This document shows, one piece after another, positions 41,019 to 51,702 of a stretch of 64,000 bases of DNA. The notes beneath the pieces are model-generated. The model saw only the letters and a list, made by a program, of their open reading frames with translations. It searched no databases and was not told the DNA's origin. Source of the DNA: Acidovorax radicis. Lineage in GTDB: Bacteria > Pseudomonadota > Gammaproteobacteria > Burkholderiales > Burkholderiaceae_C. Within the stretch, counting starts at the first letter, position 1, and each line of letters opens with the position of its first letter. Location: NCBI RefSeq assembly GCF_020510705.1, contig NZ_CP075184.1:310001-374000 (forward strand), read 5' to 3'. The position numbers were made by a program, and so were the translations under genes.

Positions 41019-42515
41019 TTAGAGCGGGCTGCGCAGATGAAAGTCGGTCGCCTGCTGCAGACGATGCGCGGCATTCAGCAGCCTGGCTTCCTGAAAGTAG
41101 TTGCCAATCAGTTGCAAACCCACAGGCATGTTGCCTTCGCCGAAGCCCGCTGGCACGCTCATGCCGGGCAGGCCGGCCAGCGACGCGGGCAGCGTGAAGA
41201 TATCGGCCAGGTAGTCGGCCAGCGGGTCGTTGCCATGCTCGCCCAGCTTCCAGGCCACGGTGGGCGCCACAGGGCCCGCAATCACATCGCATGCCTTGAA
41301 CGCGTTCTGGAAGTCGTCGGCAATCATGCGGCGGATCTTTTGCGCCTGCAGGTAGTAGGCGTCGTAGTAGCCATGGCTCAGCACATAGGCGCCGATCATG
41401 ATGCGGCGCTTGACCTCGTCGCCAAAACCTTCGGCGCGGGTCTTTTTGTACATGTCCACCAGGTCGGTGTAGTCCTTGGCGCGGTGGCCGAACTTCACGC
41501 CGTCGAAGCGGCTCAGGTTGGACGAGGCCTCGGCCGGCGCGATGATGTAGTAGACCGGGATGGACAGCTCGGTGCGCGGCAGCGTGATGGGCACGAGTTG
41601 GGCGCCGAGCTTTTCGTATTCCTTCAGGGTGGCATCGACCGCAGCGCGCACATCGGGCGCCAGGCCTTCGCCGAAGAATTCGGCGGGGATGCCAATGCGC
41701 AGGCCTTCGATGCTGTCATTGAGCTTGGCGCTGAAGTTATCGGCAGGCACGTCGAGCGACGTGGAATCGCGGTCTGGATCGGGGCCGCACATCGCGGACA
41801 AGAGCAGTGCGCAATCTTCGGCGCTGCGGGCCATGGGGCCGGCTTGGTCCAGGCTGGAGGCGAAAGCGATCATGCCGTAGCGGCTGGCGCGGCCATAGGT
41901 GGGCTTGATGCCGGTGATGCCGCAAAACGAGGCGGGTTGGCGGATGGAGCCGCCGGTGTCGGTGCCGGTCACGGCGGGCGCGAGGCGCGCGGCCACCGCC
42001 ACCGCGCTGCCGCCGGAGGAGCCGCCGGGGATGCGGTTCGTGTCCCAGGGGTTGCGCACCGGGGCGGGTGCATCAAAACCCACGGGGGCGACGGCCGAGT
42101 TCTCGTTGGAGGAGCCCATGGCGAACTCATCACAGTTGAGCTTGCCCAGTGTCACGGCGCCCGCGTCGGCGAGCTTGGTCACCACGGTGGCATCGAAGGG
42201 AGATTGGTACCCCGCCAGCATTTTGGAGCCTGCTGTGCTGGGGAAGCCGCGCGTGACGAAGATGTCCTTGTGGGCAATCGGCACGCCTTCCAGCGCGCCC
42301 GCGGTGCCTGCGGCGATGCGGGCGTCCGCTGCCTTGGCCTGGCTCAGTGTCGCTTCTTCGTTCAGGGCGACATAGGCGCCCAGATGGTTGTGGGCATGGG
42401 CGCGGGCCAGAAAGTGCTGGGCGGCCTCCACGGCAGAAAACTGCTTGTCGCGCAGACCGGTTGCCAGTGCGGCAACGCTCAGATCGTGCAGGGCTTTGGT
42501 CGTTGTAGTGCTCAT
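41019..42515 (-). CDS. gatA: Asp-tRNA(Asn)/Glu-tRNA(Gln) amidotransferase subunit A
   Basis: 498 residues, amidase-signature family. The catalytic triad is Lys83 (AHKDIF), Ser166 (GGSSGGSA) and Ser190 ([12 protein letters not shown]), at the family's spacing. It releases ammonia from glutamine for GatB. The start ATG at 42515 is preceded by AGGAAGG; the upstream GTG overlapping the gatC stop would bypass that site. The last residues (FHLRSPL) follow the usual C-terminal helix. Confidence 0.96.
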   Translation of the reverse strand: MSTTTTKALHDLSVAALATGLRDKQFSAVEAAQHFLARAHAHNHLGAYVALNEEATLSQAKAADARIAAGTAGALEGVPIAHKDIFVTRGFPSTAGSKMLAGYQSPFDATVVTKLADAGAVTLGKLNCDEFAMGSSNENSAVAPVGFDAPAPVRNPWDTNRIPGGSSGGSAVAVAARLAPAVTGTDTGGSIRQPASFCGITGIKPTYGRASRYGMIAFASSLDQAGPMARSAEDCALLLSAMCGPDPDRDSTSLDVPADNFSAKLNDSIEGLRIGIPAEFFGEGLAPDVRAAVDATLKEYEKLGAQLVPITLPRTELSIPVYYIIAPAEASSNLSRFDGVKFGHRAKDYTDLVDMYKKTRAEGFGDEVKRRIMIGAYVLSHGYYDAYYLQAQKIRRMIADDFQNAFKACDVIAGPVAPTVAWKLGEHGNDPLADYLADIFTLPASLAGLPGMSVPAGFGEGNMPVGLQLIGNYFQEARLLNAAHRLQQATDFHLRSPL

Positions 42516-42526
42516 GTGGGCCTTCC

Positions 42527-42826
42527 TCACTCGATCACTTTGGGCACAAGGAACAGGCCGCGCTCGACAGCAGGTGCGCTTTGCTGGTTCGCTTCACGCT
42601 GATTGGGCTCGCTGGCCACGTCCTCGCGCAGTCGCAAGGCCACATCCTGAATGGTCGCAACGGGGTGTGCTAGGGGCGTAATGCCCGAGGTATCCACAGC
42701 CCGCATCTGTTCCACGATGTCAAAGAAGCCATTGAGCTGGGTTAGCATGCGCTCACTTTCGGAGGGTGTCAGCTCAAGCCGTGCCAAGTTGGCAATGCGG
42801 CCGATGTCCTGGGGGGTCAATGCCAT
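42527..42826 (-). CDS. gatC: Asp-tRNA(Asn)/Glu-tRNA(Gln) amidotransferase subunit C
   Basis: 99 residues: the small helical subunit that stabilises GatA-GatB ([20 protein letters not shown] near the start, ITPLAHP near 49, closing [10 protein letters not shown]). First gene of gatCAB, divergent from mreB over 216 bp that must hold both promoters. Its stop and the gatA Shine-Dalgarno sequence overlap. Confidence 0.94.
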   Translation of the reverse strand: MALTPQDIGRIANLARLELTPSESERMLTQLNGFFDIVEQMRAVDTSGITPLAHPVATIQDVALRLREDVASEPNQREANQQSAPAVERGLFLVPKVIE

Positions 42827-43042
42827 AGGGAGGAGAATCTAAAGAAACCAGAAGTAAAGCTGCGATCCGCACCTTGTCGGAGGGAGTTATTCACAGGGGA
42901 TGGGGTATTATCCCGGCTTTGCCGCAATACCCTCCTCCAGGCCGGTTTTTGTGCGAAAAAAGCGAAATTTGACCCCACCCACTCCCTGACACACCTGGCG
43001 ATGGCAGGCCGACGTGCATGCCGTGCCTGAGAGGATTTTTGA

Positions 43043-44086
<1,044 letters not shown>

Positions 44087-44214
44087 TCCGTTGCAGCCTG
44101 TATGCTGCAGGCTATTTCGCTCTGAACTGCATGATTGCACCCGCTCCAATGCTTCTTTCTGAGCATGTGCCTAACGTGCCGCCTGCGCGCGGCACACACT
44201 GATCGCTGCGCGTC

Positions 44215-45138
44215 ATGTCACTGGGGACCCTTGAGCGCAGCGCTCCGCCTTTTTTCAAGCAGGGCCCGTCGGCCCTGGCACGTTTGGCCATGTTCACTGC
44301 GCTGGCCGTATTCCTGATGGTGGCAGATGCCCGGTTTCAGCTCACCAGCCCGTTTCGGCAGGCTGTAGCCACGGTGCTATACCCCGTGCAGTGGCTCATG
44401 CTCAAGCCGGTAGAGTTCGCAACCCACGGGGCAGGCTATTTCCAGTCGCTGCAAGCGGCACAGGACGATCTCGACACGGCCCGCAGGAAGATGACTTTGA
44501 TGGGGCAGCGCGCCAACCAAGCCGAGCAGCTGGTCATGGAGAACGCCCGTCTGCGCAAGTTGCTGGCGCTGCGCGACCGCCTGGAGACTTCCGCACAGGC
44601 TGCGGAAGTTGTCTATGACACTGCCGACCCTTTCACTCGCCGCGTGGTTCTGGACCGCGGGCAAATGGGTGGCGTGGAGCTTGGGGCGCCCGTCATGGAC
44701 GAGGCGGGGGTGCTGGGGCAAGTGACGCGCGTTTTTCCGCTCGTGAGCGAAGTCACCCTGTTGATTGATCGCGATCAGGCTATTCCTGTGTTGAACGTAC
44801 GCACTGGCGTGCGGGGTGTTGCTTACGGTGACCCCGTGGCCGGGCATGCTGGCGGAATGGAGCTGCGTTTCATGCCCGCCAATGCCGATATCCGAGAAGA
44901 AGATTTGCTCACCACCAGTGGCGTGGACGGCTTGTACCCGCCCGGACTTCCGGTGGCGCGGGTTGTGCGTGTCGAACGCAGTGCTGATTCCGCCTTCGCC
45001 CGCATCTATTGCGTGCCACTGGCGCAGGTGCAGGGGGCGCGCCACGTGGTGGTGCTCAAACCGCTGGGAGATACGGGATTGCCACGCCCAGAATCTGTAC
45101 CACCGCTACAGGCCGCCAGGAAGGGGGCGCGTAAATGA
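44215..45138 (+). CDS. mreC: Rod shape-determining protein MreC
   Basis: 307 residues: a membrane helix at about 26-44 (ALARLAMFTALAVFLMVADA), a coiled coil (about 75-115, with ARLRKLLALRDRLET), and the periplasmic beta-barrel domain (VLDRGQMGGVELGAPVMDEA; LLTTSGVDGLYPPGLPVARV). It scaffolds the elongasome. It starts 128 bp after mreB and ends 37 bp before mreD. Confidence 0.94.
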   Translation: MSLGTLERSAPPFFKQGPSALARLAMFTALAVFLMVADARFQLTSPFRQAVATVLYPVQWLMLKPVEFATHGAGYFQSLQAAQDDLDTARRKMTLMGQRANQAEQLVMENARLRKLLALRDRLETSAQAAEVVYDTADPFTRRVVLDRGQMGGVELGAPVMDEAGVLGQVTRVFPLVSEVTLLIDRDQAIPVLNVRTGVRGVAYGDPVAGHAGGMELRFMPANADIREEDLLTTSGVDGLYPPGLPVARVVRVERSADSAFARIYCVPLAQVQGARHVVVLKPLGDTGLPRPESVPPLQAARKGARK

Positions 45139-45175
45139 CCCCGGCCTGTGCTGTGATTGAAAGCGGGGTATCACC

Positions 45176-45694
45176 ATGATCATGCCGCGTGGTGAACCCC
45201 TGCTGCTGCCGGTCAACCCGGCATTCATCTGGGTCAGTCTGGTGATGGGGCTGGCCATCAATATGGTGCCACTCGGGCGCATCGTCTGGATGCCCGATCT
45301 GCTCATGGTGCTGCTCGTTTTTTGGTGTGTGCAGCAGCCCCTGCGCATTGGCATGGGGGCGGCGTTTGTGTTGGGGCTTTGCATGGACGTGAGCCAGTCG
45401 GCATTGCTGGGTCAGCATGCGCTGTCTTACACGGTGTTGTCCTTTGGTGCCGTGGCGGCACGCCGACGCCTGCTGTGGTTCAGTGTGCCATCGCAAGCGC
45501 TGCAATTGCTGCCGCTCTTTGCGCTGGCGCACGCCGTGGAGCTATTACTGCGTTGGGCCTCGGGGGGCATATTTCCGGGGCTGTGGGGTTTTATGGCACC
45601 GTTGCTGGAGTCGTTGCTTTGGCCGTTGGCCAGCTGGGTGCTGTTGGCGCCCCAGCGTCGTCCACCCGACAGCGATCAAAACCGCCCCTTGTGA
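45176..45694 (+). CDS. mreD: Rod shape-determining membrane protein MreD
   Basis: 172 residues with five membrane helices (NPAFIWVSLVMGLAINMVPL near 18; LVFWCVQQPLRIGMGAAFVLG; C-terminal LWPLASWVLLAPQR). It completes the MreBCD complex. GATGA-like spacing to mreC; weak Shine-Dalgarno site (GGGG). mrdA follows after 85 bp. Confidence 0.9.
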   Translation: MIMPRGEPLLLPVNPAFIWVSLVMGLAINMVPLGRIVWMPDLLMVLLVFWCVQQPLRIGMGAAFVLGLCMDVSQSALLGQHALSYTVLSFGAVAARRRLLWFSVPSQALQLLPLFALAHAVELLLRWASGGIFPGLWGFMAPLLESLLWPLASWVLLAPQRRPPDSDQNRPL

Positions 45695-45779
45695 CCATGT
45701 CGCGTGTCGATGCCATTGCGCCACATACCGTTCCGCACGCCGGGGCTGTGGATCTGTGCGCGGTTGAGGCTTGGCGCTC

Positions 45780-47720
45780 ATGACGGAAGTGCGCAGTAGC
45801 GAGGCCGATGCCTCGCGCTTTCGGGTGCGGGCCGTGGTGGTGGGGGCCCTGGTGTTTTTGGCGTTCTGTCTGCTGACAGCGCGGCTGGTTTTTTTGCAGG
45901 TTGTCCGCCACGAAGACCTCGCGGCACAGGCCGAGAGCAACCGCACTGCCGTGGTGCCTATCGTGCCCAACCGGGGCCTCATCCTGGACCGCAACGGTGT
46001 GGTGCTGGCCACCAATTATTCGGCCTACACGTTGGAGATCACGCCATCGCGCGTGGGCGATCTGGACGAAACCATCGACGAGCTGGCGAAGGTGGTCGAA
46101 ATCCAGCACCGCGACCGGCGGCGGTTCAAGCGGCTCATGGAAGAGTCGCGCAACTTCGAGTCACTGCCCATTCGCACGCGGTTGACCGACCAGGAGGTGG
46201 CCCGCTTTGCGGCGCAGCGATACCGCTTCCCGGGCGTGGACATCAAGGCGCGGCTGTTCCGCAACTACCCCTTGGGTGATGTGGGAAGCCACGCCATCGG
46301 TTACATCGGCCGTATCAACCAGAACGAAAAAACCCGCCTTCAGGACTCCGACGACGAAGCTAACTACCGCGGTACCGAATACATCGGCAAGCTGGGCGTC
46401 GAGCAGAGCTTCGAGTCTGCCTTGCATGGCGGCACCGGTGTCGAGCAGATGGAGACATCAGCGGGCGGCCGTGCGGTACGCAAACTTTCCAGCCATGCGG
46501 CGACACCCGGGGACAGCGTCATGCTGTCGATCGATATCAAGCTGCAAAAGCTCATCGAAGAGTTATATGGATCCCGCCGTGGAGCGCTGGTGGCCATTGA
46601 CCCGCGCAATGGCGAAATCCTGGCGCTGGTGAGCAAGCCCACGTTCGACCCCAACCTGTTTGTAGAAGGCATTGATACCGAGAACTGGGCTGCGCTCAAC
46701 GAGTCCATCGACAAACCCCTTCTCAACCGTGCGCTGCGCGGCACCTATCCTCCGGGCTCGACCTATAAGCCTTTTATGGCGTTGGGCGCATTGCAACTGG
46801 GTAAGCGCTCGCCCAGTCTCGTGATCAATGATCCCGGCTACTACACGTTTGGTGGCCATACGTTCCGCAGCCATGAAGGAGGGCTGGGTGGCGTGGATAT
46901 GCTGCGGGCCATCCAGTTCTCCAGCAATACCTATTTTTATTCGCTGGCCGTTGAAATGGGTGTCGACAATATCCACGACTTCATGAAGCCCCTGGGCTTT
47001 GGTCAGATCACCGGTATCGATCTCAACGGAGAGCTGCGCGGGACGCTCCCGAGCACCGAATGGAAACGCAACGTCTACAAACGCGCAGACATGAAGCGCT
47101 GGTTTCCTGGCGAAACCGTGTCGCTGGGGATCGGTCAGGGCTACAACAACTTCACGATGCTTCAACTCGCGCTTGCCGAGGCGACGCTGGCCAATGGCGG
47201 CACCCGCTATCGCCCTCACATCGCCAAGGCGGTGAAAAATGCGGTCACGGGCGTTGTGACCGAGATCATCCAGCCTGCAGGTACCAACCTGGGCTATCTG
47301 CCAAAAAACGTGGACTTGGTACGCAACGCGCTGGTGGCCGTCAACAAAGCTGGGACCGGCACCCGTATTTTCATGGGCGCGCCCTATACATCGGCCGGCA
47401 AAACGGGCACGGCGCAGGCCATGACACTGGGCCAGAATGTGAAATACAACGCGAAGGCGCTGGAGGAGCACCAGCGCGACCATTCCTTATTTGCCGCATT
47501 TGCACCGGCCGAAGAGCCAACCATCGCGTTGGCGTTGATTGTCGAAAACGCGGGTTTCGGTGCGACCAGCGCCGGACCCATCGCGCGCCGGGTGTTTGAC
47601 TATTGGTTGACTGGCGACTACCCGAGTGAGGAAGATATCGCTGCGGTGCAGAAGGGGCAGTCTGGTCCGCCTATTGGCAAGCCTCGCAAAGTGAGCGAAG
47701 TGCCTTTGGTGGCCCCGTGA
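45780..47720 (+). CDS. mrdA: Penicillin-binding protein 2 (elongasome transpeptidase)
   Basis: 646 residues: membrane anchor at about 18-40, pedestal domain (NRGLILDRNGVVLATNYSAY) and transpeptidase domain with the three active-site motifs: S327-T-Y-K330 (PPGSTYKPF), S381-S-N383 and K541-T-G-T (GKTGTAQ). It cross-links side-wall peptidoglycan with RodA. The start is the ATG at 45780; a TTG three codons earlier is possible. rodA, the usual next gene, is absent; a converging transporter follows after 79 bp. Confidence 0.96.
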   Translation: MTEVRSSEADASRFRVRAVVVGALVFLAFCLLTARLVFLQVVRHEDLAAQAESNRTAVVPIVPNRGLILDRNGVVLATNYSAYTLEITPSRVGDLDETIDELAKVVEIQHRDRRRFKRLMEESRNFESLPIRTRLTDQEVARFAAQRYRFPGVDIKARLFRNYPLGDVGSHAIGYIGRINQNEKTRLQDSDDEANYRGTEYIGKLGVEQSFESALHGGTGVEQMETSAGGRAVRKLSSHAATPGDSVMLSIDIKLQKLIEELYGSRRGALVAIDPRNGEILALVSKPTFDPNLFVEGIDTENWAALNESIDKPLLNRALRGTYPPGSTYKPFMALGALQLGKRSPSLVINDPGYYTFGGHTFRSHEGGLGGVDMLRAIQFSSNTYFYSLAVEMGVDNIHDFMKPLGFGQITGIDLNGELRGTLPSTEWKRNVYKRADMKRWFPGETVSLGIGQGYNNFTMLQLALAEATLANGGTRYRPHIAKAVKNAVTGVVTEIIQPAGTNLGYLPKNVDLVRNALVAVNKAGTGTRIFMGAPYTSAGKTGTAQAMTLGQNVKYNAKALEEHQRDHSLFAAFAPAEEPTIALALIVENAGFGATSAGPIARRVFDYWLTGDYPSEEDIAAVQKGQSGPPIGKPRKVSEVPLVAP

Positions 47721-47799
47721 TCTTCAGTAAGCAGGCAGCGCCAAGGTGTCAGCGCAGCGCGTGCTCTGCGCGTGCACCGCGAATTGCCTAGAAACGATC

Positions 47800-48693
47800 T
47801 CAGAGGGCCGCTGGCGCCGTCTCGGCAGAAGGGGACAACTGGCTGAACACCAGTGCCGCCACGATCAGCGCCGCGCCGCTCAAGCCGGCCCAACCCAGCT
47901 GCTCTCCCAGCAGCACCCAAGCCGTCAGTGCCGCGAAGACAGGCTCCAGCCCAAAAACGATGGCACTGCGCATGGCATCCACGCGCTGCTGTCCCCAGGC
48001 TTGTAGTGTCACCACCAAAACACTGGCGAGCAGGCCCAGATACAAAAGTGCGATCCATGCGTTGGTGGGCAGATGTGCGGCCGATGCCGTCCAGTCGCTG
48101 CCACCGTCGCGCACGCACAGTGCCAGGGTCGATGCCGCTGCCATTACCGCCGCCTGTGCGGCCGCCATGCGGGTGGCCCGCAGCGGTTGTTTGGCGGTGC
48201 GCCGGGCGCATTCCTCCAGCACGAGGATGTAAATGGCATAAAACACGGTGCTGGACAAGGTGAGCGTATCGCCCAGGTTCCAGGGGGCATCCTCATGAAA
48301 CATCAATACCATGCCCGCCAGGGCCATGCCACACGCGGCCCACAACTGCCAGCCGTAGCGGCGGCCCATCACGGCCATTGCGATGAGTGGTACCACCAGC
48401 ACATTGAGCCCGGTGACGAATGCATTGCGATTGCTGCTGGTGCGCGCCAGCCCCTCGATTTGCAGCCAGAAGGCCATGAACAGCAACACGCCCAGAGCGC
48501 AGCCCCACAGCTTTTCATGGCGGCGCATACCCCACCACAGCGGACCAAGAACCACAAGCGCGATGAGAAATCGCCACCAAATGATCTGTAGGGCATCGAG
48601 CTCGGTGGTGAGCAATTTCATCGCGGGAAAGGTGGTGCCCCACACCATCGTCACTAACAGCAAGGCCACGAGGCCGGAACGTTCTGGGCGCAT
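47800..48693 (-). CDS. EamA/DMT-superfamily transporter
   Basis: 297 residues, ten membrane helices in two EamA repeats (about 8-140 and 150-285). The second repeat carries LEPVFAALTAWVLLGEQLGW, the family's end motif. VWGTTFPAMKLL near 18-30 marks the start of repeat one. The substrate is unknown. It converges on mrdA and appears monocistronic. Confidence 0.87.
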   Translation of the reverse strand: MRPERSGLVALLLVTMVWGTTFPAMKLLTTELDALQIIWWRFLIALVVLGPLWWGMRRHEKLWGCALGVLLFMAFWLQIEGLARTSSNRNAFVTGLNVLVVPLIAMAVMGRRYGWQLWAACGMALAGMVLMFHEDAPWNLGDTLTLSSTVFYAIYILVLEECARRTAKQPLRATRMAAAQAAVMAAASTLALCVRDGGSDWTASAAHLPTNAWIALLYLGLLASVLVVTLQAWGQQRVDAMRSAIVFGLEPVFAALTAWVLLGEQLGWAGLSGAALIVAALVFSQLSPSAETAPAAL

Positions 48694-49055
48694 AAAGAAA
48701 CTGGGCTGGCCGGTTTAGCAGCCAACCTGAAAAAGAAACAAATACAACGTGAAGACCAACGACGGTTTGGCCGTCCGGCACGCTGGCGGTATGTCGCACT
48801 GTCCTTGGGGTGGCCCCGCAGGCTCACCCCCACGGGGCGTCATTCAAGCCAACGAGCCAGCCACGCCTCCAAGCACTGTTCATGCGCTGCTCGGTGACCC
48901 GCGCTGCACGGATGCTGGACTGCGTCCCCATCGACTCTTTGGCGACCAGATCAAAGATCCTTGTGCCTCTGAATGAAACCCAGGGTGATGGTCTTGGATT
49001 CCCGCGAAGCCCTGTCAAGCGCAAGCGTGTTGGCGGCGCCAGACCGACCTGCTTC
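48694..49055. other. Spacer without a convincing gene; weak 66-codon ORF
   Basis: Between the DMT transporter and the amino-acid ABC operon. On the minus strand a TTG-initiated frame (48824-49024) encodes 66 residues (core FRGTRIFDLVAKESMG) without a Shine-Dalgarno sequence or recognised domain. A GC hairpin-rich stretch near 48815-48840 may end the ABC transcript, whose last stop lies at 49056. Nothing else is seen. Confidence 0.3.
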
Positions 49056-49799
49056 TCAGTTGCTCATGCGGCCGATAAAAGCGCGAATGCGGTCGTTGGC
49101 AGGGTTGTTGAAAAACTCTTGGGGCGGCGCATCATGAATGATGCATCCCTGGTCGAAGAACATGACACGGTCGGCCACTTCGCGGGCAAAACCCATCTCG
49201 TGAGTAACCACAATCATGGTCATGCCGCCGCGCGCCAGTTCGCGCATGACGTCCAGCACCTCTTGCACCATCTCGGGGTCGAGCGCCGAGGTGGGCTCAT
49301 CAAACAGCATCACCTTCGGAGCCATGGCCAGTGCCCGTGCAATCGCCACCCGTTGCTGCTGGCCGCCCGACAGTTGCCAGGGGTACTTGTGCGCGTGGTC
49401 CTGCATGCCCACGCGGCGCAGCAGGGCCATGGCCTGCGCGTTGGCCTTGGCTCGGGGGATATGGCGGATACGGCGTGGCGCCAGCGTCACGTTGTCCAGG
49501 ACCGACATGTGACCGAACAGGTTGAACTGCTGGAACACCATGCCCACCTCGCTGCGCTGCTTTTGCAGCGTCTGCTGGTCGTCGGTGACTTCTACGCCGT
49601 CGATGGTGATATGCCCTGAGTCATGAGGCTCCAGCCGGTTGATGGCACGCAGCAGCGTGCTCTTGCCGGAGCCCGACGCACCAATGATCACCGTGACCTC
49701 GCCCGTGTTGAACACGGTGGAGACCTCGCGCAGCACCTGGTGGGCACCGAACGCTTTGCAGACCCGATCGGCCACAATAAATGGGGTAGGTGCACTCAT
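49056..49799 (-). CDS. Polar amino acid ABC transporter ATP-binding protein (GlnQ/HisP type)
   Basis: 247 residues: Walker [15 protein letters not shown] (near 38-51), Q-loop [18 protein letters not shown] signature [15 protein letters not shown], Walker [13 protein letters not shown] and H-loop VVTHEMGFA. It powers the permease encoded just upstream; its ATG overlaps the permease stop by 4 bp. Confidence 0.93.
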   Translation of the reverse strand: MSAPTPFIVADRVCKAFGAHQVLREVSTVFNTGEVTVIIGASGSGKSTLLRAINRLEPHDSGHITIDGVEVTDDQQTLQKQRSEVGMVFQQFNLFGHMSVLDNVTLAPRRIRHIPRAKANAQAMALLRRVGMQDHAHKYPWQLSGGQQQRVAIARALAMAPKVMLFDEPTSALDPEMVQEVLDVMRELARGGMTMIVVTHEMGFAREVADRVMFFDQGCIIHDAPPQEFFNNPANDRIRAFIGRMSN

Positions 49800-50578
49800 T
49801 GGTTGCGCCCTTCCACGTCAAAGCGGTACTCGACGGCATTCGATATCTGGGTGACCAAGGTGGTCAGCAGCAGATAGGTCACGGCCACGGTCGTGAGCGT
49901 GGCGATGGGCTGAAATGTGGCCGACTGAATGCGGTTGCCCACATTGGTCAGCTCCACCACGCCGATGGCGTAGGCCAGCGAAGAATCCTTGAGCAGCGCC
50001 ACGAAGTTGCTGACCAGCGGGGGCAGCGAGATCTTGAATGCCTGCGGAAACACCACATCCATGAAGACCGACATGCGCCCCAGACCCAGGGCTCTGGCGG
50101 CTTCGGTCTGACCACGGGGCACCGCCAGCAGGCCTGCGCGCACCGCTTCGGCGTTGTAGGCGCCGACATTCAGTCCCAGGGCCACCACAGCGGCCGCGAA
50201 ATCGGGCAGATTGGCGCCAGGCACCAGCACCGGCAGCGCGAAATAGACGAACAGAATCTGCACCAGCAGTGGCGTACCGCGGATGGCCCAGATGTAGAAG
50301 CTGGCGATCCAGCGCAACCCGATCCAGCGGGCGGTGCGAGCCAGTGCGGCGGCCGTGCCCAGCACCAGGCCGACGCTGCCACTCGTCAGCGTGAGCCACA
50401 GAGTGGTGCGAGCGCCGTCGGAGAAAGCCTGGGCATTGGGGCCGATGGGATCGGGGAAGAACGAGAGCAGCCAGCCGAGCAGGGCCAGCGCGAGCACCAT
50501 CAGCACAAGGGCTGTCACCAGCGTGGCATTGCTGCGTTGCTGGCGGCTCCACTGTGGGGGCCAGATTGCGGTCAGCAT
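49796..50578 (-). CDS. Polar amino acid ABC transporter permease (HisM/GlnP type)
   Basis: 260 residues, about five membrane helices, with the His/Glu/Gln/Arg/opine permease stretch ([20 protein letters not shown]) and the ATPase-contact EAA-type loop [20 protein letters not shown] (near 165-185). N-terminal residues about 8-45 form an extra amphipathic/TM lead-in ([20 protein letters not shown]). It overlaps the ATPase gene by 4 bp. The stem-loop at 50589-50631 lies between it and the binding-protein gene. Confidence 0.92.
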   Translation of the reverse strand: MLTAIWPPQWSRQQRSNATLVTALVLMVLALALLGWLLSFFPDPIGPNAQAFSDGARTTLWLTLTSGSVGLVLGTAAALARTARWIGLRWIASFYIWAIRGTPLLVQILFVYFALPVLVPGANLPDFAAAVVALGLNVGAYNAEAVRAGLLAVPRGQTEAARALGLGRMSVFMDVVFPQAFKISLPPLVSNFVALLKDSSLAYAIGVVELTNVGNRIQSATFQPIATLTTVAVTYLLLTTLVTQISNAVEYRFDVEGRNQ

Positions 50579-50588
50579 GGAAATGAGG

Positions 50589-50631
50589 CCGGCGCCCGTG
50601 GCCTTCCGTCAAGGAGGGCCACGGGCGCCGG
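50589..50631 (-). terminator. Intercistronic 15-bp hairpin between binding protein and permease
   Basis: Perfect stem CCGGCGCCCGTGGCC / GGCCACGGGCGCCGG with a 13-nt loop, 19 nt after the binding-protein stop and 10 nt before the permease start. No T-run follows, so partial termination or 3'-end protection of the upstream message is more likely than full termination. Confidence 0.8.
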
Positions 50632-50650
50632 AAGGTCCTTCTAGGTCAGG

Positions 50651-51415
50651 TTATTTCGCGCAGCGCACGTCTTCGTTGAAATACTTCTTGGAGATGGCGG
50701 CATAGCTGCCATCGGCCAGGACCTCGTCGAAGGCCTTGTTCCAGGCCTCAGCCAGACCGGTGTTGCCCTTGGTCACTGCAGGAGCGATGCGCTCAACGAA
50801 CAACATGTCGCCCAGCTTGAAGCCCGCCTTGGCGTTCTTGGCGGCGGCTTCCTTGGCAACAAACTTGTCGCTCACCCAGGCGTCCACGCGTTTGGAGATG
50901 AGGGCACGCTGCGCGTCGGTGTCTTGCGGGAAGTTCTTCACGTCCTTCACACCGGTGAGCTTCTGCACGTTTTGCAGGTAGCTGGTGCCGGTCTGTACGG
51001 CCACGGTCTTGCCTGTCAGGTCAGCGGCGGTGCGGATTTTGGGGTCCAGCGCGACAATGATGCCACCCGAACAGTAGTGGGGCGCGGCGAACGTGACGGC
51101 CTTGGAGCGCTCTTCGGTCACGCCGTGCGAGGCGATGACAACGTCCCAGCGGTCTTGTGCCAGGCCGGTCAGCAGGGCGTCAAAGCCCAGCGTTTTCCAT
51201 TCCAGCTTTACACCCATTTTCTTGACCACGGCTTCTGCCACTTCAACTTCAAACCCGGTCAGCTTGGTGCCCTGGAAAAAATTGAAGGGTGCAAACTGGC
51301 CCTCTGTTGCGATGACGATCTTGCCGTCTTTTTTGATCTCTTCCACGGACCGGGCCTGAACGGCGAATGCGGCGCAAAGCGCGAGGGCGGTGGCGGCAAC
51401 CTTGAACAATTTCAT
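50651..51415 (-). CDS. Periplasmic polar amino acid-binding protein (SBP family 3)
   Basis: 254 residues: signal peptide 1-22 (MKLFKVAATALALCAAFAVQA), then a family-3 binding fold with GQFAPFNFFQGTKLTGFEVEVAEAV (near 38-62), FDALLTGLAQDRWDVVIA and KTVAVQTGTSYLQN. Ligands of this family are polar amino acids; which one is not readable. First gene of the operon binding protein-permease-ATPase. A TATAAT hexamer at 51541-51546 (minus strand) could be its -10. Confidence 0.92.
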   Translation of the reverse strand: MKLFKVAATALALCAAFAVQARSVEEIKKDGKIVIATEGQFAPFNFFQGTKLTGFEVEVAEAVVKKMGVKLEWKTLGFDALLTGLAQDRWDVVIASHGVTEERSKAVTFAAPHYCSGGIIVALDPKIRTAADLTGKTVAVQTGTSYLQNVQKLTGVKDVKNFPQDTDAQRALISKRVDAWVSDKFVAKEAAAKNAKAGFKLGDMLFVERIAPAVTKGNTGLAEAWNKAFDEVLADGSYAAISKKYFNEDVRCAK

Positions 51416-51540
51416 GGAAAACGTCCTGTCGGGGGTATCTCAGGTACAAAAAAACCGGCAGGCGGGTAAGCCGGCCGGAGGCGGGGTTTGTTGATGCGGT
51501 CATCGCAAATGGCGAATCCTGCCGTCATCAAGTGGTAACG

Positions 51541-51546
51541 ATTATA
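51541..51546 (-). promoter_or_regulatory. Candidate -10 box upstream of the amino-acid ABC operon
   Basis: Minus-strand TATAAT, 126 bp upstream of the binding-protein ATG. No good -35 is visible at 17 bp spacing. The rest of 51416-51702 shows no gene. Confidence 0.35.
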
Positions 51547-51702
51547 AATATGCGGAATTTTCACTTGGCGCAGTTGATGGCTCCAAGCTGCATTTTGTGT
51601 GCCAAATCACAACAGGTTTAGAGGGGTTTCACCGAGTGGGACAACACCAGTGAATAGAGCCATGTGCTCCGCACCGGCCTTTGCACACCGCTGACCTGCG
51701 CT

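Noticed and set aside
48824..49024. 66-codon minus-strand ORF as a real gene
   Set aside because: TTG start only, no Shine-Dalgarno sequence, no domain; kept only as a note in the spacer entry.
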